64,000 nucleotides of DNA, taken from the NCBI RefSeq assembly GCF_009664085.1, contig NZ_CP039268.1, forward strand, positions 419,501 to 483,500, written 5' to 3'. The notes under the pieces are model-generated. The model was not told the origin of the DNA and made no database searches. It saw only the letters and a list, made by a program, of their open reading frames with translations. The first letter of the stretch is position 1; the number at the start of each line of letters is the position of its first letter. Position numbers and translations under genes: made by a program. This DNA comes from Thermochromatium tepidum ATCC 43061 (lineage in GTDB: Bacteria; Pseudomonadota; Gammaproteobacteria; Chromatiales; Chromatiaceae). Below are positions 19,038 to 29,020 of the stretch, piece after piece.

Positions 19038-20573
19038 TCAGGCCGAGCGGACGCGCTCCAGTGCCATCCGGTCGGCGATCGCTTCGTGGTAGAGATCGAT
19101 ATAACGACGCGCGCTCGACTCCCAACTGAAGTCCTGTGCCATACCGGTGATGGCCAGGCGGCGCCAGCCTTCGGGGTCGTCGCGATAGATCTGCATCGCC
19201 CAGCGGACGGCGCCGAGCAAGGCCCTGGGCGTTGGCTCGTCAAAGACGAAACCGGTCGCCGTCCCCTTCGCCAGATTCTCCGCCGTGGCCGGCACCACGG
19301 TGTCCACCAGCCCACCCGTGCGATGTACGATCGGCGGTGTTCCGTATCTTAAGCTGTAGATCTGATTCAGCCCGCAGGGCTCAAAGCGCGAGGGCATCAG
19401 GAAGGCGTCACAGCCGGCCTCGATGCGATGGGCGCGGGCCTCGTCATAGCCGATATGGACACCGATCTGACGCGGATTGGCGCCGGCCAGCTCCAGGAGC
19501 GCCTGTTCGGAGCGACGCTCGCCCGCGGCCAGGATCATGATCTGCACCCGTGGGTCTTGCAGCAGTTCAGGCAGGATCGCCTGGATCAGATCCACACCCT
19601 TTTGTTCGACCAGCCGCCCGATATAGCCGAGCACAAAGGCATCCTCACTGCGCGGCAGGCCCAGTTCGCGCTGGATATCGAGCTTGTTCTCGGTCTTGAG
19701 TCCAAAGCGTTCGGCGTCATAGTTTTGGAAGATGAGCGGGTCGGCGGCCGGGTTCCAGACCTGATAGTCGATGCCATTGAGGATGCCGCTGAAGCGGTGG
19801 CCGATCTGACGCAGCAGTCCGTCGAGTCCGCAACCGAAGCGCACCGTGCGTACCTCCTCGGCATAGGTGGGGCTGACGGTATTGACGCGCTCTGAGAATA
19901 CGATGCCGCCCTTGATGAAGGACAGACGCTGATGGAATTCGAGTCCCGCCAGATTCCACAATGCCGACGGTAGTTCCAGCCGGTCGAAGGTGGCGCGGTC
20001 GAACAGTCCCTGATAGGCCAGATTATGGATGGTGAAGACGCGCGCCGGCGACCAGGGCGCGTCCTGCAACAGGGTCGGAGCCGGCCCGGTCTGCCAGTCG
20101 TTGCCGTGGAAGACGTCTGGGCGCCAGCCGAGCGCCGACAGACCCTGGGCCATCAGCGCCAACACGCGGCAGAACAGCATGAAACGGTCTGGATTGTCGC
20201 CCCAGTCGCGCCCGGTCGGATCGCAGTAGGGATTGCCCTCACGCGCGAAATACTCGGGCGCGTCGACCAGATAGACCGGCAGATCGTGATCGGGATGGCG
20301 GCCCTCGATGAGCCGGATGGCGCTCCGGTAGCCTTGGAGACGGATCTCACCCAGGGGCTTGGGTTCGCGCAACTGGCGCAGGGCGAGCGGATAGCCCGGA
20401 ATGACGAGCCGCGCGTCATGGCCGAGCTGGCGTAGCGCCGCCGGCAGACTGGCGGCGACATCGGCCAGTCCGCCGGTCTTGATCAGGGGATGCGCCTCGC
20501 TGCTGGCGACGAGGATGCGCAGACATTTCGGCTCGAACGCCGGGAAGTCAAGGGGGCTGAGTGACGACTCCAT
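19038..20573 (-). CDS. glgA: Glycogen synthase GlgA
   Basis: GlgA is the GT5 family enzyme that adds glucose from ADP-glucose to glycogen. Its 511 residues match the usual length. The ADP-glucose-binding motif is KTGGLADV near the N-terminus, and the C-terminal domain has [20 protein letters not shown] and [10 protein letters not shown] short N-terminal extension (about 18 residues) precedes the usual start of the fold. It is convergent with panD and divergent from zwf, so glycogen storage and the pentose phosphate pathway share an intergenic control region of about 110 bases. Confidence 0.96.
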   Translation of the reverse strand: MESSLSPLDFPAFEPKCLRILVASSEAHPLIKTGGLADVAASLPAALRQLGHDARLVIPGYPLALRQLREPKPLGEIRLQGYRSAIRLIEGRHPDHDLPVYLVDAPEYFAREGNPYCDPTGRDWGDNPDRFMLFCRVLALMAQGLSALGWRPDVFHGNDWQTGPAPTLLQDAPWSPARVFTIHNLAYQGLFDRATFDRLELPSALWNLAGLEFHQRLSFIKGGIVFSERVNTVSPTYAEEVRTVRFGCGLDGLLRQIGHRFSGILNGIDYQVWNPAADPLIFQNYDAERFGLKTENKLDIQRELGLPRSEDAFVLGYIGRLVEQKGVDLIQAILPELLQDPRVQIMILAAGERRSEQALLELAGANPRQIGVHIGYDEARAHRIEAGCDAFLMPSRFEPCGLNQIYSLRYGTPPIVHRTGGLVDTVVPATAENLAKGTATGFVFDEPTPRALLGAVRWAMQIYRDDPEGWRRLAITGMAQDFSWESSARRYIDLYHEAIADRMALERVRSA

Positions 20574-20685
20574 GCGATGTGTATTTCGTTCTAGGCGCGT
20601 TGGCGCGGGCGACCGGAGGTACAGGGAGGAGGCCCATGAAAGACATCACGTTAGCACACTTGATCCGGATCGAGGTAACCGACTG

Positions 20686-22155
20686 ATGATGGATCCCTGC
20701 ACACTGCTGATCTTTGGGGCCACAGGCAATCTGGCGGCCTACAAGCTCCTACCCGCGCTCTATCATATCGAGGCCGCCGGGCGGCTGTCTGCCGAGAGTC
20801 GCGTGCTCGGTTTTGGGCGGCGCGATTGGTCCGACGAAGACTGGCGAGCACAGGTGACCGAGATCCTGAATGCACGTCTAGCTGGACGGATCGAGGCCGA
20901 GGTATTGCGCCGCCTGCTTGGGCGGATGCACTTCGTCAAGGGCGATCTGGAGCGTCCCGAAGATTTCGCGTCGCTGGCCGCGCGCCTGCGGGGCGAGGAG
21001 GGCTTTCCGGTCAATCGTCTCATCTATCTCGCCGTGGCGCCGCACCATTATGCGACCATCGTCGAGTCCCTGGCCGCCCAGGACCTGCATCTGGAACAGG
21101 AGGGCTGGTCGCGACTGGTGGTCGAGAAGCCGTTCGGCTTCGATCTGGAGAGCGCCAGGATCCTGGATCGCCAGCTGCGTCGGTACTTCGACGAGGAGCA
21201 GCTCTATCGGATCGATCATTATTTGGGCAAGAGCACGGTCCAGAACATCCTGGTGTTCCGCTTCGCCAATCTGATGCTCGAACCCTTGTGGAACCGTAAT
21301 TACATCGACCATGTGCAGATTACCCATGCCGAGTCGCGTGGGATCGAGGAACGGGCCGGGTTCTACGATGGGGTCGGAGCCCTGCGCGACATGATCCAGA
21401 GCCATCTGTTGCAGATGTTGGCGCTGGTGGCCATGGAGCCGCCGCCAAGCCTGGACGCCGAGGCCTTGCGTGATGAGAAGGTCAAGGTGTTGCGCTCGAT
21501 TCGGCCCATTGCGCGCGAGGCCGTGCATGCCCAGGCGTTTCGCGCCCAGTATGGGCCGGGACGTCTAGGCGAGCGCAAGCTCGCCGGCTATCTCGAGGAG
21601 TCTGGGGTCGGACACAACAGCACCACCGAGACCTATGCCGCGCTCAAGCTCTATATCGACAACTGGCGCTGGCGTAACGTGCCCTTCTATCTGCGTACCG
21701 GCAAGCGGCTGGCTCACACCAATTCGCTGATTGCGATTCGCTTCAAGCATCCGCCGCAGCGGTTGTTCCAGTCGACGGCGATCGAACGGCTCGAACCCAA
21801 TTGGTTGCTGCTCAACATCCAGCCCAACGAGTGCATACGCATTGAGATTCAGGTCAAGCAGCCGGGTCTGGAGATGCGTACCCAGACCGAGCGCATGGAC
21901 GCCAGCAGTTGCGTCCTGCCGCCTGAACACATCGATGCCTATGAGGCCTTGATCCTCGACGTCATCGAGGGCGACCACACCCATTTCCTGCGCTACGACG
22001 AGGTCGAATGGGCCTGGCGGGTGGTCGATCCGGTGCTCAAGCTGTGGGCGACCGAGCGCGACTTCATCCATACCTACCCGGCCGGCTCCTGGGGGCCGGC
22101 CGAGGCCAACCGGCTGTTCGATCGCGAGGATCAGGATTGGCGCAATGGGCTATAG
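20686..22155 (+). CDS. zwf: Glucose-6-phosphate 1-dehydrogenase
   Basis: Zwf oxidises glucose 6-phosphate with NADP, the first step of the oxidative pentose phosphate pathway. The protein has 489 residues from ATG 20686 (a second ATG follows directly). Motifs are the Rossmann start [24 protein letters not shown] and the catalytic [13 protein letters not shown]. The usual Glu after HYLGK is Ser here. The frame extends far upstream but only from 20686 does it look like the family, and GAGGT lies ten bases before. It is divergent from glgA. Confidence 0.96.
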   Translation: MMDPCTLLIFGATGNLAAYKLLPALYHIEAAGRLSAESRVLGFGRRDWSDEDWRAQVTEILNARLAGRIEAEVLRRLLGRMHFVKGDLERPEDFASLAARLRGEEGFPVNRLIYLAVAPHHYATIVESLAAQDLHLEQEGWSRLVVEKPFGFDLESARILDRQLRRYFDEEQLYRIDHYLGKSTVQNILVFRFANLMLEPLWNRNYIDHVQITHAESRGIEERAGFYDGVGALRDMIQSHLLQMLALVAMEPPPSLDAEALRDEKVKVLRSIRPIAREAVHAQAFRAQYGPGRLGERKLAGYLEESGVGHNSTTETYAALKLYIDNWRWRNVPFYLRTGKRLAHTNSLIAIRFKHPPQRLFQSTAIERLEPNWLLLNIQPNECIRIEIQVKQPGLEMRTQTERMDASSCVLPPEHIDAYEALILDVIEGDHTHFLRYDEVEWAWRVVDPVLKLWATERDFIHTYPAGSWGPAEANRLFDREDQDWRNGL

Positions 22156-22317
22156 CGGATCTGATCCTCGTGCACCGACACAGACAAGCGCAGGCTTAGG
22201 ATGTCTCGGTTATTCATCGAATATGATCGATGATCTTAATCAAAATTATCATTTTGAATCGATGGGCATTGGCGCTTTAGATAGGCTGACTGCAACAGTC
22301 CTTCTTGGTGCCAAACC
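22156..22317 (+). other. AT-rich intergenic region upstream of the bicarbonate transporter gene
   Basis: This gap is clearly more AT-rich than its surroundings around 22210-22260. ATCGAT at 22227-22232 and 22257-22262 forms a pair of repeats flanking AATCAAAATTATCATTTTG. A weak -35/-10 pair (TTGAAT, 17 bases, TTAGAT) starts at 22254. It is a likely regulatory region; no protein can be assigned to it. Confidence 0.35.
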
Positions 22318-24009
22318 ATGCGAATATTCAATGAGATCCGCTTCGACAACCTCAGGGGCGACCTCTTCGGCGGTGTGACGGCCGCCGTGGTTGCGCTGCC
22401 CATGGCCCTGGCCTTCGGTGTCGCCTCTGGGGCTGGGCCCGCCGCCGGACTCTATGGCGCGGTGCTGGTCGGGCTCTTCGCCGCGCTCTTCGGCAGTACC
22501 CCCACGCTCATCTCCGAGCCGACCGGCCCCATGACCGTGGTCATGACCGCCGTCATCGCCAATCTGATCGCGGTCAACCCCGAGCAGGGGCTGGCGATGG
22601 CCTTCACCGTGGTCATGATGGCGGGCGTCTTCCAGATCATCCTGGGCCTGCTCAAGTTCGGTAAGTACGTGACCCTCATGCCCTATACGGTGGTCTCGGG
22701 CTTCATGACCGGCATTGGGGTCATTCTGATCATCCTCCAGCTCGGTCCCTTCCTCGGCCAGCCCACCCCGCCGGGAGGGGTGGTGGGGACCCTGCGCGCC
22801 CTGCCCGAACTCTTTGCCCAGATCAAGCCGGCCGAGACCGGACTGGCGCTCATGACCTTGGCGCTCATCCTGTTGTACCCCAAACGGCTCAAGACCTATC
22901 TCCCACCACAGTTGTTGGCCCTGGTGCTCGGGACCCTGATCTCGCTCGTTGTGATCGACGGCAGTGACCTGCGCCGTATCGGCGCGATCCCAACTGGACT
23001 GCCGAGCCTCCAGATGCCCGTCTTCAGCGCCGAGCACTGGCGATTGATGCTGGTCGATGCCCTGGTCCTGGCCGTGCTTGGTTGTATCGATGCCCTGCTG
23101 ACCTCGGTGATCGCCGAGAGCCTCACGCGCAAGGAGTATGACCCCAACAAGGAACTGATCGGGCAGGGTCTGGGCAATCTGGCCTCAGGACTCTGCGGTG
23201 GCATCGCCGGTGCCGGTGCGACCATGGGCACCGTGGTCAATATCCAGACCGGGGCGCGCAGCGCGCTCTCCGGCATCACGCGCGCCCTGATCCTGCTGGT
23301 CGTGGTGCTCTGGGCCGCCGGTCTGACCTCCCAGATCCCGCTCGCGGTGCTGGCCGGTATCGCCTTCAAGGTGGGGCTGGACATCATCGACTGGTCGTTC
23401 CTCAAGCGGGCCCATCGCGTCTCGCCGCGTGCGACCCTGATCATGTATGGCGTGATCGCACTCACGGTGTTCGTCGATCTGATCTGGGCGGTGGCGGTCG
23501 GGGTCTTCGTCGCCAACGTCCTGACCATCGATCGGCTAAGCCGGCTCCAGAGCCGTTCGGTGCGCGCGATCCAGCACCCGGGCGAACACGAGAACCTGAC
23601 GCTCGACGCCCAGGCGGTGCTGGAGCGCGCCAATGGCCGCATCCTACTCTTGACGCTTGGCGGTCCGCTCATCTTCGGTCTGGCCAAGGCGATCGCGCGT
23701 CAGCATGCGATCCTGGAGGACCACGAGGTGCTGGTCATGGACTTCACCGCGGTCCCCTTGCTTGGGGTGTCGTCCTCCTTGGCGCTGGAAAAGATGATCC
23801 TGGAGGATCTCGCCGCTGGACGACAGGTGGTGATTGCTGTCAAGGATGGCGAGGTTCGGCAGCGGCTCGACCGGCTGGGGATCATGGCGCGGCTGCCGGC
23901 CGATCAGGTGGTCGCGACCACCGAGGCCGCGCTGGCGCGGGCCGAGACCTTGCTGGCAGCGAGTCCGCGTCTGGATCCCTTGACCAAGCCGGAGGCGGCC
24001 TTGGCCTAA
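22318..24009 (+). CDS. SulP-family bicarbonate transporter, BicA-like
   Basis: This 563-residue inner-membrane SulP transporter has about a dozen hydrophobic segments and a C-terminal STAS domain (about residues 430-550). The N-terminus (IRFDNLRGDLFGGVTAAVVA, LPMALAFGVASGAGPAAGLY, FGSTPTLISEPTGPMTVVMT) closely follows cyanobacterial BicA, a sodium-dependent bicarbonate symporter, more than sulfate transporters, as I recall those sequences. That fits an autotroph concentrating inorganic carbon. It is followed after about 150 bases by an RbcS-like gene. Sulfate transport cannot be excluded from sequence alone. Confidence 0.88.
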   Translation: MRIFNEIRFDNLRGDLFGGVTAAVVALPMALAFGVASGAGPAAGLYGAVLVGLFAALFGSTPTLISEPTGPMTVVMTAVIANLIAVNPEQGLAMAFTVVMMAGVFQIILGLLKFGKYVTLMPYTVVSGFMTGIGVILIILQLGPFLGQPTPPGGVVGTLRALPELFAQIKPAETGLALMTLALILLYPKRLKTYLPPQLLALVLGTLISLVVIDGSDLRRIGAIPTGLPSLQMPVFSAEHWRLMLVDALVLAVLGCIDALLTSVIAESLTRKEYDPNKELIGQGLGNLASGLCGGIAGAGATMGTVVNIQTGARSALSGITRALILLVVVLWAAGLTSQIPLAVLAGIAFKVGLDIIDWSFLKRAHRVSPRATLIMYGVIALTVFVDLIWAVAVGVFVANVLTIDRLSRLQSRSVRAIQHPGEHENLTLDAQAVLERANGRILLLTLGGPLIFGLAKAIARQHAILEDHEVLVMDFTAVPLLGVSSSLALEKMILEDLAAGRQVVIAVKDGEVRQRLDRLGIMARLPADQVVATTEAALARAETLLAASPRLDPLTKPEAALA

Positions 24010-24163
24010 GGGCGGCAGGCGGCGGAGACATCGACCAGATTCGATGCGGATTGCGGACGATCGCAATTTCCGATATTTGCACTCAGAAACTACGCTTGAG
24101 ACTCGACAGCAGAAGCCGTCCGGCTTTCCCGCTGATTCAAATCCGATCGAGAGAGGTGTTCCG

Positions 24164-24511
24164 ATGTCAACCGTCGCCATCGTCCAGAACGCATCGACAG
24201 TCGTCATTCATGCCGTTCAGTTCCATGATGAGGCGCATCTCCAGCCGGCCGAGTGCAGGATGCTCAGTCGGCTTGAATCCTGTCTGCATCGTGGCTGCAT
24301 CATCTCCATCGAACATACCGAGCAGATCCAGCCCAGATACACCACCTGGAAGCTCTGGGAGCCGCCGAGCTGTTACGACGGCGACATGGACGCCGTGCAT
24401 GGCGCGATCGCGCGCTGCCGTCAGGCCCATTGCGACCATCACATCCGCCTGAACATCGAGGATCTGAGCTATCGCAGCCGGCTCGCGCTCATGGTCCATC
24501 GCCCGCATTGA
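24164..24511 (+). CDS. Orphan protein of the Rubisco small subunit (RbcS) family
   Basis: The 115-residue protein is not next to any rbcL. Residues ~45-113 align by eye with RbcS: RLESCLHRGCIISIEHTEQ with the YLVSKGWNPAVEHTEP block, TTWKLW with YMWKLPMF, DMDAVHGAIARCRQAH with the DVDxxLxEAEACxKAHP helix, and HIRLNIEDLSYRSRLALMVH with HVRLIGYDNFAQSQGxSMVVYR. The N-terminal ~30 residues differ. ATG 24164 has GAGAGG seven bases ahead. The neighbour upstream is a BicA-like transporter. It could be a structural adaptor, a regulator, or a small subunit recruited elsewhere; function is inference. Confidence 0.72.
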   Translation: MSTVAIVQNASTVVIHAVQFHDEAHLQPAECRMLSRLESCLHRGCIISIEHTEQIQPRYTTWKLWEPPSCYDGDMDAVHGAIARCRQAHCDHHIRLNIEDLSYRSRLALMVHRPH

Positions 24512-24644
24512 AGCGGTTGCGGCCTGTTGTGTGTCATAGCCCCATGACAGCGACGTTCGTACCGGCACTGGTGATCCAGGCCGATCACTGTGTGGAACAG
24601 CCGACGGTCACTATCCTACCGGTGACAGGAACCCGTCTGAGGAA
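24512..24644. other. Intergenic segment without a recognisable gene
   Basis: Nothing convincing is coded here. It leads into a decayed transposase fragment and probably belongs to the same eroded mobile DNA. Confidence 0.4.
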
Positions 24645-24861
24645 CACGAAGCCTGGTTTAAAGCGAACGGCGACCGGACCGGACCAGCGCAAAGGGCAGC
24701 GCAACAAGCCGTTGTCCGAGGCACGACAGCGATTTAACCAGGGCATTGCCAAGACGCGCCCCCGTTTAGAACAGGCGTTTGTCTCGATTGTGCCGATGGG
24801 CGGCAGATGATTCGCGCCATCGGTCGGGCGCGCGCCAACTTTGCCATGACATGGGTGGCAA
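24645..24861 (+). pseudogene. IS5-family transposase, C-terminal remnant, frameshifted and cut
   Basis: One frame encodes QRNKPLSEARQRFNQGIAKT then RPRLEQAFVSIVPMGG, and from 24807 a second frame continues MIRAIGRARANFAMTWVASK. Together they match the C-terminus of IS5-family transposases (R-N-x-P-L-x-E, R-x-R-x-E-x-x-F, MGG-x-x-IR-x-IG-x-ARA). There is a frameshift near 24800-24806, and the frame ends where the 254-bp repeat begins at 24862, so the repeat inserted into or beside this relic. Confidence 0.6.
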
Positions 24862-25115
24862 GTAAACAACCCTCGACTGAAGTCGAAGGCTTTATTGTGA
24901 GACGCAGCAAACATGGTTGACCACATCCCCAACATTGGGCGTGTTTACAGCCGCCCTTGGTAGCGGGGCTCCGCTGCCAATCCGGGCCAGGTTTCGACTG
25001 GCGTTGCAGTCGGCGTGCGCCCGGAGACCACACTGTATTATACACCACATGGTGCGCTTCGCGCACCCGCCATTCCTCCCGCGACTCAAGTCGCGGGTTT
25101 CCTTGCGGAGGGTCT
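24862..25115 (-). repeat. 254-bp IS605-derived miniature element, copy A
   Basis: This is one of three copies of equal length (others at 33460-33713 and 51045-51298). Read on the minus strand from TTCAT, it has a hairpin CCCGCGACT/AGTCGCGGG, a hairpin GGTGCGC/GCGCACC, a TATAAT-like box, the last ~50 codons of a tnpB (CGLRAHADCNASRNLARIG, to 24892), a 12+12-base palindrome at 24957-24980, and a terminal hairpin ending in GTTTAC. Two substitutions in this copy's palindrome give G-T pairs rather than mismatches. Downstream of its ATGAA (25116-25120) only a nine-codon frame follows, so here no gene start is served. Confidence 0.8.
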
Positions 25116-25312
25116 ATGAATGGCGCGGGGTCGGCGTGGTGACTGGCTTTGGTGATCCACTCCGAACGCTGCGTCCGCTTGGCGCGCACCACCTCATCCA
25201 GCGGCGGCAAGTCGATGATCAGCACTTCCTTGGGGCTCAGGCGCGACCCTAAACGCATGACACGAGCCGGGTCAGACGGGGAGAACCACACCGGCGGTGA
25301 CGGCCTGGACAT
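25116..25312 (-). pseudogene. Short frame cut by repeat copy A; possibly CopG-like
   Basis: About 65 codons from ATG 25310-25312 run into the repeat. The segment EVLIIDLPPLDEVVRAKRTQ then RSEWITKASHH faintly resembles ribbon-helix-helix (CopG) proteins, which often show a short strand, a helix and RSEWI. The similarity is weak and no partner toxin is visible. It may be only a chance frame in decayed DNA. Confidence 0.25.
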
Positions 25313-25417
25313 GACTGAGATTTCAGGGCATTGACCAGGTCTTCTCAGACACTGATGAGCGGTGCCTCCCCAGCGCGCTGTTCATACCCCCCGAGGCCAA
25401 TTTATACTGATCCCTGA

Positions 25418-25792
<375 letters not shown>

Positions 25793-25808
25793 CCGGCTCG
25801 CCCCGGAC

Positions 25809-26636
25809 TTAGTTGCGATCGAGTTGGAGCGAGTCCCAGATTCGGCGCGCTAGATCGACCTTTTCGGGCCGGATCTCGTCGGGGACAAAACGCCCCTGCT
25901 GACGGTTGAGGTCAAGCACCCGCTTGACATCGGCCGCGAGATCATCCTTGCCGAGGGCGCGATAGGCGTCGATCAGCACCTCCAGCGCATCGTCCACGGC
26001 GCTGGTGCGCTGATAATGTTGGATGACGTAGTTGGCGCGATTGGCCGCCGCCAGATAGGCCCCGCGCTTCATGTAATAGCGTGCGACATTGACCTCGTTC
26101 ATGGCCAGGTTGTTACGTAGATAGACCATGCGCTGGCGTGCATCCTCGGCGTACTTGCTGTTCGGGAAGCGTTCGACCAGCACCGCAAAGTCCTTGAAGG
26201 CATCCATGGCCGAGCCTGGATCGCGCTGTGAGGCGTCGGTCGGGATGAAGCGGTCGAGGAAGCCAATGCTGCGGTTGTAGTTGACGATGCCCTTGAGGTA
26301 ATAGGCATAATCGACATAGGGGTTCTGGGGATAGAGCTTGATGAAACGATCCGCCGCCGCCAATGCGTCCTCAGGTTCATCGGCACGATAATAGGCGTAG
26401 GCGACATCCAGTTGCGCCTGCATGGCGTAGCGCCCGAAGGGATAGCGGGCCTCAAGCTTCTCATAGAGCTCGATGGCGCGTTTGTAGGAGCCTGAGTCGA
26501 GTTCCGCGGCGGCCTCGGCATAGAGCTTAGCGGCACTCCAGCCCTCAGTTTCATCGATTTCCTTGCCGAAGATCCCGCACCCGGCTAGCGTCACGGCGAG
26601 CAGGAGTGCGGTCAATCGTGTTAAGGTTCGTGACAT
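25809..26636 (-). CDS. bamD: Outer membrane assembly lipoprotein BamD
   Basis: BamD is the essential lipoprotein of the BAM complex that inserts outer-membrane barrels. The 275-residue precursor has a lipoprotein signal ending LAGC (Cys20) and five TPR-like repeats, starting AAKLYAEAAAELDSGSYKRA and ending near QQGRFV. Its clients in this window include LptD and probably the DUF3570 protein. It is divergent from rluD, the same arrangement as in E. coli. Confidence 0.96.
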   Translation of the reverse strand: MSRTLTRLTALLLAVTLAGCGIFGKEIDETEGWSAAKLYAEAAAELDSGSYKRAIELYEKLEARYPFGRYAMQAQLDVAYAYYRADEPEDALAAADRFIKLYPQNPYVDYAYYLKGIVNYNRSIGFLDRFIPTDASQRDPGSAMDAFKDFAVLVERFPNSKYAEDARQRMVYLRNNLAMNEVNVARYYMKRGAYLAAANRANYVIQHYQRTSAVDDALEVLIDAYRALGKDDLAADVKRVLDLNRQQGRFVPDEIRPEKVDLARRIWDSLQLDRN

Positions 26637-26752
26637 GTTGCATGAGTATCTGTTTCAAAACGGTTCCAGTATACCCGAACCCCTGTCTTGGCGAGTGTGC
26701 TTAAGCCTTGGGTCTGCGGGGTCTGGTCTCTGATGGACTGGATACGGACTGA

Positions 26753-27733
26753 ATGAGCTCGATTTCCACCGAAACCGTCCGCCGTTCGCTCCGGGTCGAT
26801 CCCGATCTCGCCGGCGACCGGCTCGACCGTGTGCTGGCAAGGTTGTTGCCGGAGTTCTCGCGTGGGCGGCTCCAGCGCTGGATCGAGGCCGGCCAGGTGC
26901 TGGTCGACGATCGGCCCTGTCGAGTGCGCGACAAGGTCTGGGGTGGTGAGTCGATCCGGATCGAGGCCGAATTGGCGGCAGTCGATACGCATCAGCCACA
27001 GGCGATTGCGCTCGATCTGGTCTACGAGGACGCGCATCTGCTGGTGATCAATAAACCCGCCGGTCTGGTCGTACATCCGGCGGCCGGCAATCCGGACGGC
27101 ACACTTCAAAACGCCTTGCTGCATCGGGCCCCTGAGCTTTCGGCCCTGCCGCGCGCCGGGATCGTGCATCGGCTCGACAAGGACACCACGGGTCTGATGG
27201 TGGTTGCGCGTACACTCCAAGCCCATCATGCGTTGGTTGAGCAGCTTCGGCGGCGGATCGTGCATCGCGAATATCGGGCGCTGGTGCTGGGCACCCTGGT
27301 CGCGGGCGGGCGGGTCGAGGCACCCATCGGTCGCCACCCGACCCAGCGTACCAAGATGGCCGTGGTCAATAACGGGCGCGCGGCCATCACCCATTATCGC
27401 GTCCTGGAATCCTATCCGGGGCATACCCTGTTGGCGGTCGAGCTAGAGACCGGACGCACCCATCAGATCCGGGTGCACATGGCCCATATCCATCATCCGC
27501 TGGTCGGCGATACGACCTATGGTGCGCGTCCGCGTCCCCCGCGCGGCTGTCGTCCCGAGCTGGCCGCCGCCCTGCAGGGTTTTCCGCGTCAGGCCTTGCA
27601 CGCCATCCGTCTCGGACTCATCCATCCGGTCACTGGCGCCGAGATGCTCTGGGAGATCCCCATGGCCCCCGATCTAGCGGCCCTGTTGGATCTGTTGCGC
27701 TGGAAGGCGACCGATGGAATTGATCACTCCTGA
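26753..27733 (+). CDS. rluD: 23S rRNA pseudouridine synthase RluD
   Basis: RluD makes pseudouridines 1911, 1915 and 1917 of 23S rRNA. The 326 residues have an N-terminal S4 RNA-binding domain (about 20-65) and the catalytic HRLDKDTTGLMV motif with Asp142. The gene overlaps pgeF by 20 bases, as in many gammaproteobacteria (rluD-yfiH). Confidence 0.96.
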   Translation: MSSISTETVRRSLRVDPDLAGDRLDRVLARLLPEFSRGRLQRWIEAGQVLVDDRPCRVRDKVWGGESIRIEAELAAVDTHQPQAIALDLVYEDAHLLVINKPAGLVVHPAAGNPDGTLQNALLHRAPELSALPRAGIVHRLDKDTTGLMVVARTLQAHHALVEQLRRRIVHREYRALVLGTLVAGGRVEAPIGRHPTQRTKMAVVNNGRAAITHYRVLESYPGHTLLAVELETGRTHQIRVHMAHIHHPLVGDTTYGARPRPPRGCRPELAAALQGFPRQALHAIRLGLIHPVTGAEMLWEIPMAPDLAALLDLLRWKATDGIDHS

Positions 27734-28478
27734 CTGGCCGGCACCGGACTGGGTGCGGGCCTGCTCGACCACCCGTGTGGGTGGTGTCAGCCGGGGTCCG
27801 TTCGCCAGCCTCAATCTCGGCGATCATGTCGGTGACGATCCAGGTCATGTTGCGCGCAATCGCGACCTCCTCTGCTCAAATTTGGGTCTGCCCGCCGCCC
27901 CCATGTGGCTGCGTCAGGTCCATGGTTGCGAGGTCGCGCGGGCCGAATGTCCGGTTGCGGCCATCCCCGAGGCCGATGCCGCGGTCGCGACCTCGCCCGG
28001 CGTCGTGTGCGCCGTCATGACTGCCGACTGTCTGCCGTTATTGCTCTGTGACGAGCAGGGCACGCGCGTGGCGGCGGTCCATGCCGGTTGGCGCGGACTG
28101 GCCGGCGGCGTGCTGGAGCGCGCGGTGGCGGCCATGGTGGTCGCGCCTGAACGGCTGTTGGCCTGGATGGGGCCGGCGATCGGCCCCGACGCCTTCGAGG
28201 TCGGTTCTGAGGTGCGTTCCACCTTCGTCACCGAGTATCCTGAGACCGCCGCCGCCTTTCGCCCCAGCCGAAACCAGGCACGAGGCGAACGCTGGCTGAC
28301 CGATCTCTTTGAGCTCGCCCGGTTCAGACTCGCGCGACTCGGTATCGGGCGGGTGTATGGGGGAGGGGACTGCACCTTCTCCCAGCCGCGGCGTTTCTTT
28401 TCCTACCGGCGCGACGGCACGACCGGCCGTCTGGCCAGTCTGATCTGGCTCGTGCCGAACGACAGCCATGGGAGCTGA
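27714..28478 (+). CDS. pgeF: Purine nucleoside phosphorylase / multicopper polyphenol oxidase-like protein (YfiH family)
   Basis: This 254-residue YfiH/PgeF-family protein has characteristic zinc-site motifs: VHGCEVARAE (His), ADCLPLLLCDEQG (Cys) and VHAGWRGLAGG (His). The family hydrolyses or phosphorolyses purine nucleosides and may correct peptidoglycan errors. It overlaps rluD upstream, and its stop overlaps the next start by one base, so rluD-pgeF-gcvR-like-def appear cotranscribed. Confidence 0.93.
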   Translation: MELITPDWPAPDWVRACSTTRVGGVSRGPFASLNLGDHVGDDPGHVARNRDLLCSNLGLPAAPMWLRQVHGCEVARAECPVAAIPEADAAVATSPGVVCAVMTADCLPLLLCDEQGTRVAAVHAGWRGLAGGVLERAVAAMVVAPERLLAWMGPAIGPDAFEVGSEVRSTFVTEYPETAAAFRPSRNQARGERWLTDLFELARFRLARLGIGRVYGGGDCTFSQPRRFFSYRRDGTTGRLASLIWLVPNDSHGS

Positions 28479-29017
28479 TGACTGTGACGGATACCCTGTC
28501 TGACTGGAATCTCCTGACCCTGGTCGGTGCCGACCGACCCGGCATCGTCGCGCGCATCACGCGCGTCCTCTATGAATGCGGCTGCAACCTGGGCGAGGCC
28601 TCGATGATCCGGCTCGGCGGCAACTTCACCATCATGCTGATGGTCAGCGGCGCACGCCCGGAGGCCGAGATCCGAGACGCACTGGCACCCGTGGCCCAGG
28701 AGCTGGATCTGCGCCTTCATCTCGATCCGCTGAGCGGCGGACTGCACCAGCACCTGATGCCCAACGTCCAGGTGCGGGTAACAGGTGCCGATCGCGCTGG
28801 GATCGTCGCCGAAGTGACCGAGATCCTAGCCGAGCAAGGGGTCAACATCCTAGAACTGGACTCAGATGTGGCGGGGGACCGCGACCATCCGATCTATATC
28901 ATGAATATCCAGGGCTATAGCGACCGCACCCTCGAGTCCCTGGCCGACGCACTGGCGCCGATGACCGCGCGCGGCGTATCGGTGGATGTCTCACCGGTCG
29001 ATGTGCTGATCGGTTGA
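28478..29017 (+). CDS. Tandem ACT-domain protein, GcvR-like
   Basis: The 179 residues hold two ACT domains: residues ~10-85 (LVGADRPGIVARITRVLYEC) and ~95-175 (VTGADRAGIVAEVTEILAEQ). This is the layout of GcvR, the glycine cleavage repressor that acts through GcvA. No gcv genes or GcvA are nearby, so the target is unknown; amino-acid sensing is the safe inference. The ATG overlaps the pgeF stop by one base. Confidence 0.85.
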   Translation: MTVTDTLSDWNLLTLVGADRPGIVARITRVLYECGCNLGEASMIRLGGNFTIMLMVSGARPEAEIRDALAPVAQELDLRLHLDPLSGGLHQHLMPNVQVRVTGADRAGIVAEVTEILAEQGVNILELDSDVAGDRDHPIYIMNIQGYSDRTLESLADALAPMTARGVSVDVSPVDVLIG

Positions 29018-29020
29018 GTC

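Noticed and set aside
24862-25115. Treating the three repeats as CRISPR or tRNA-associated structures
   Set aside because: They are dispersed, each holds a tnpB remnant, and there are no spacers or cloverleaf.
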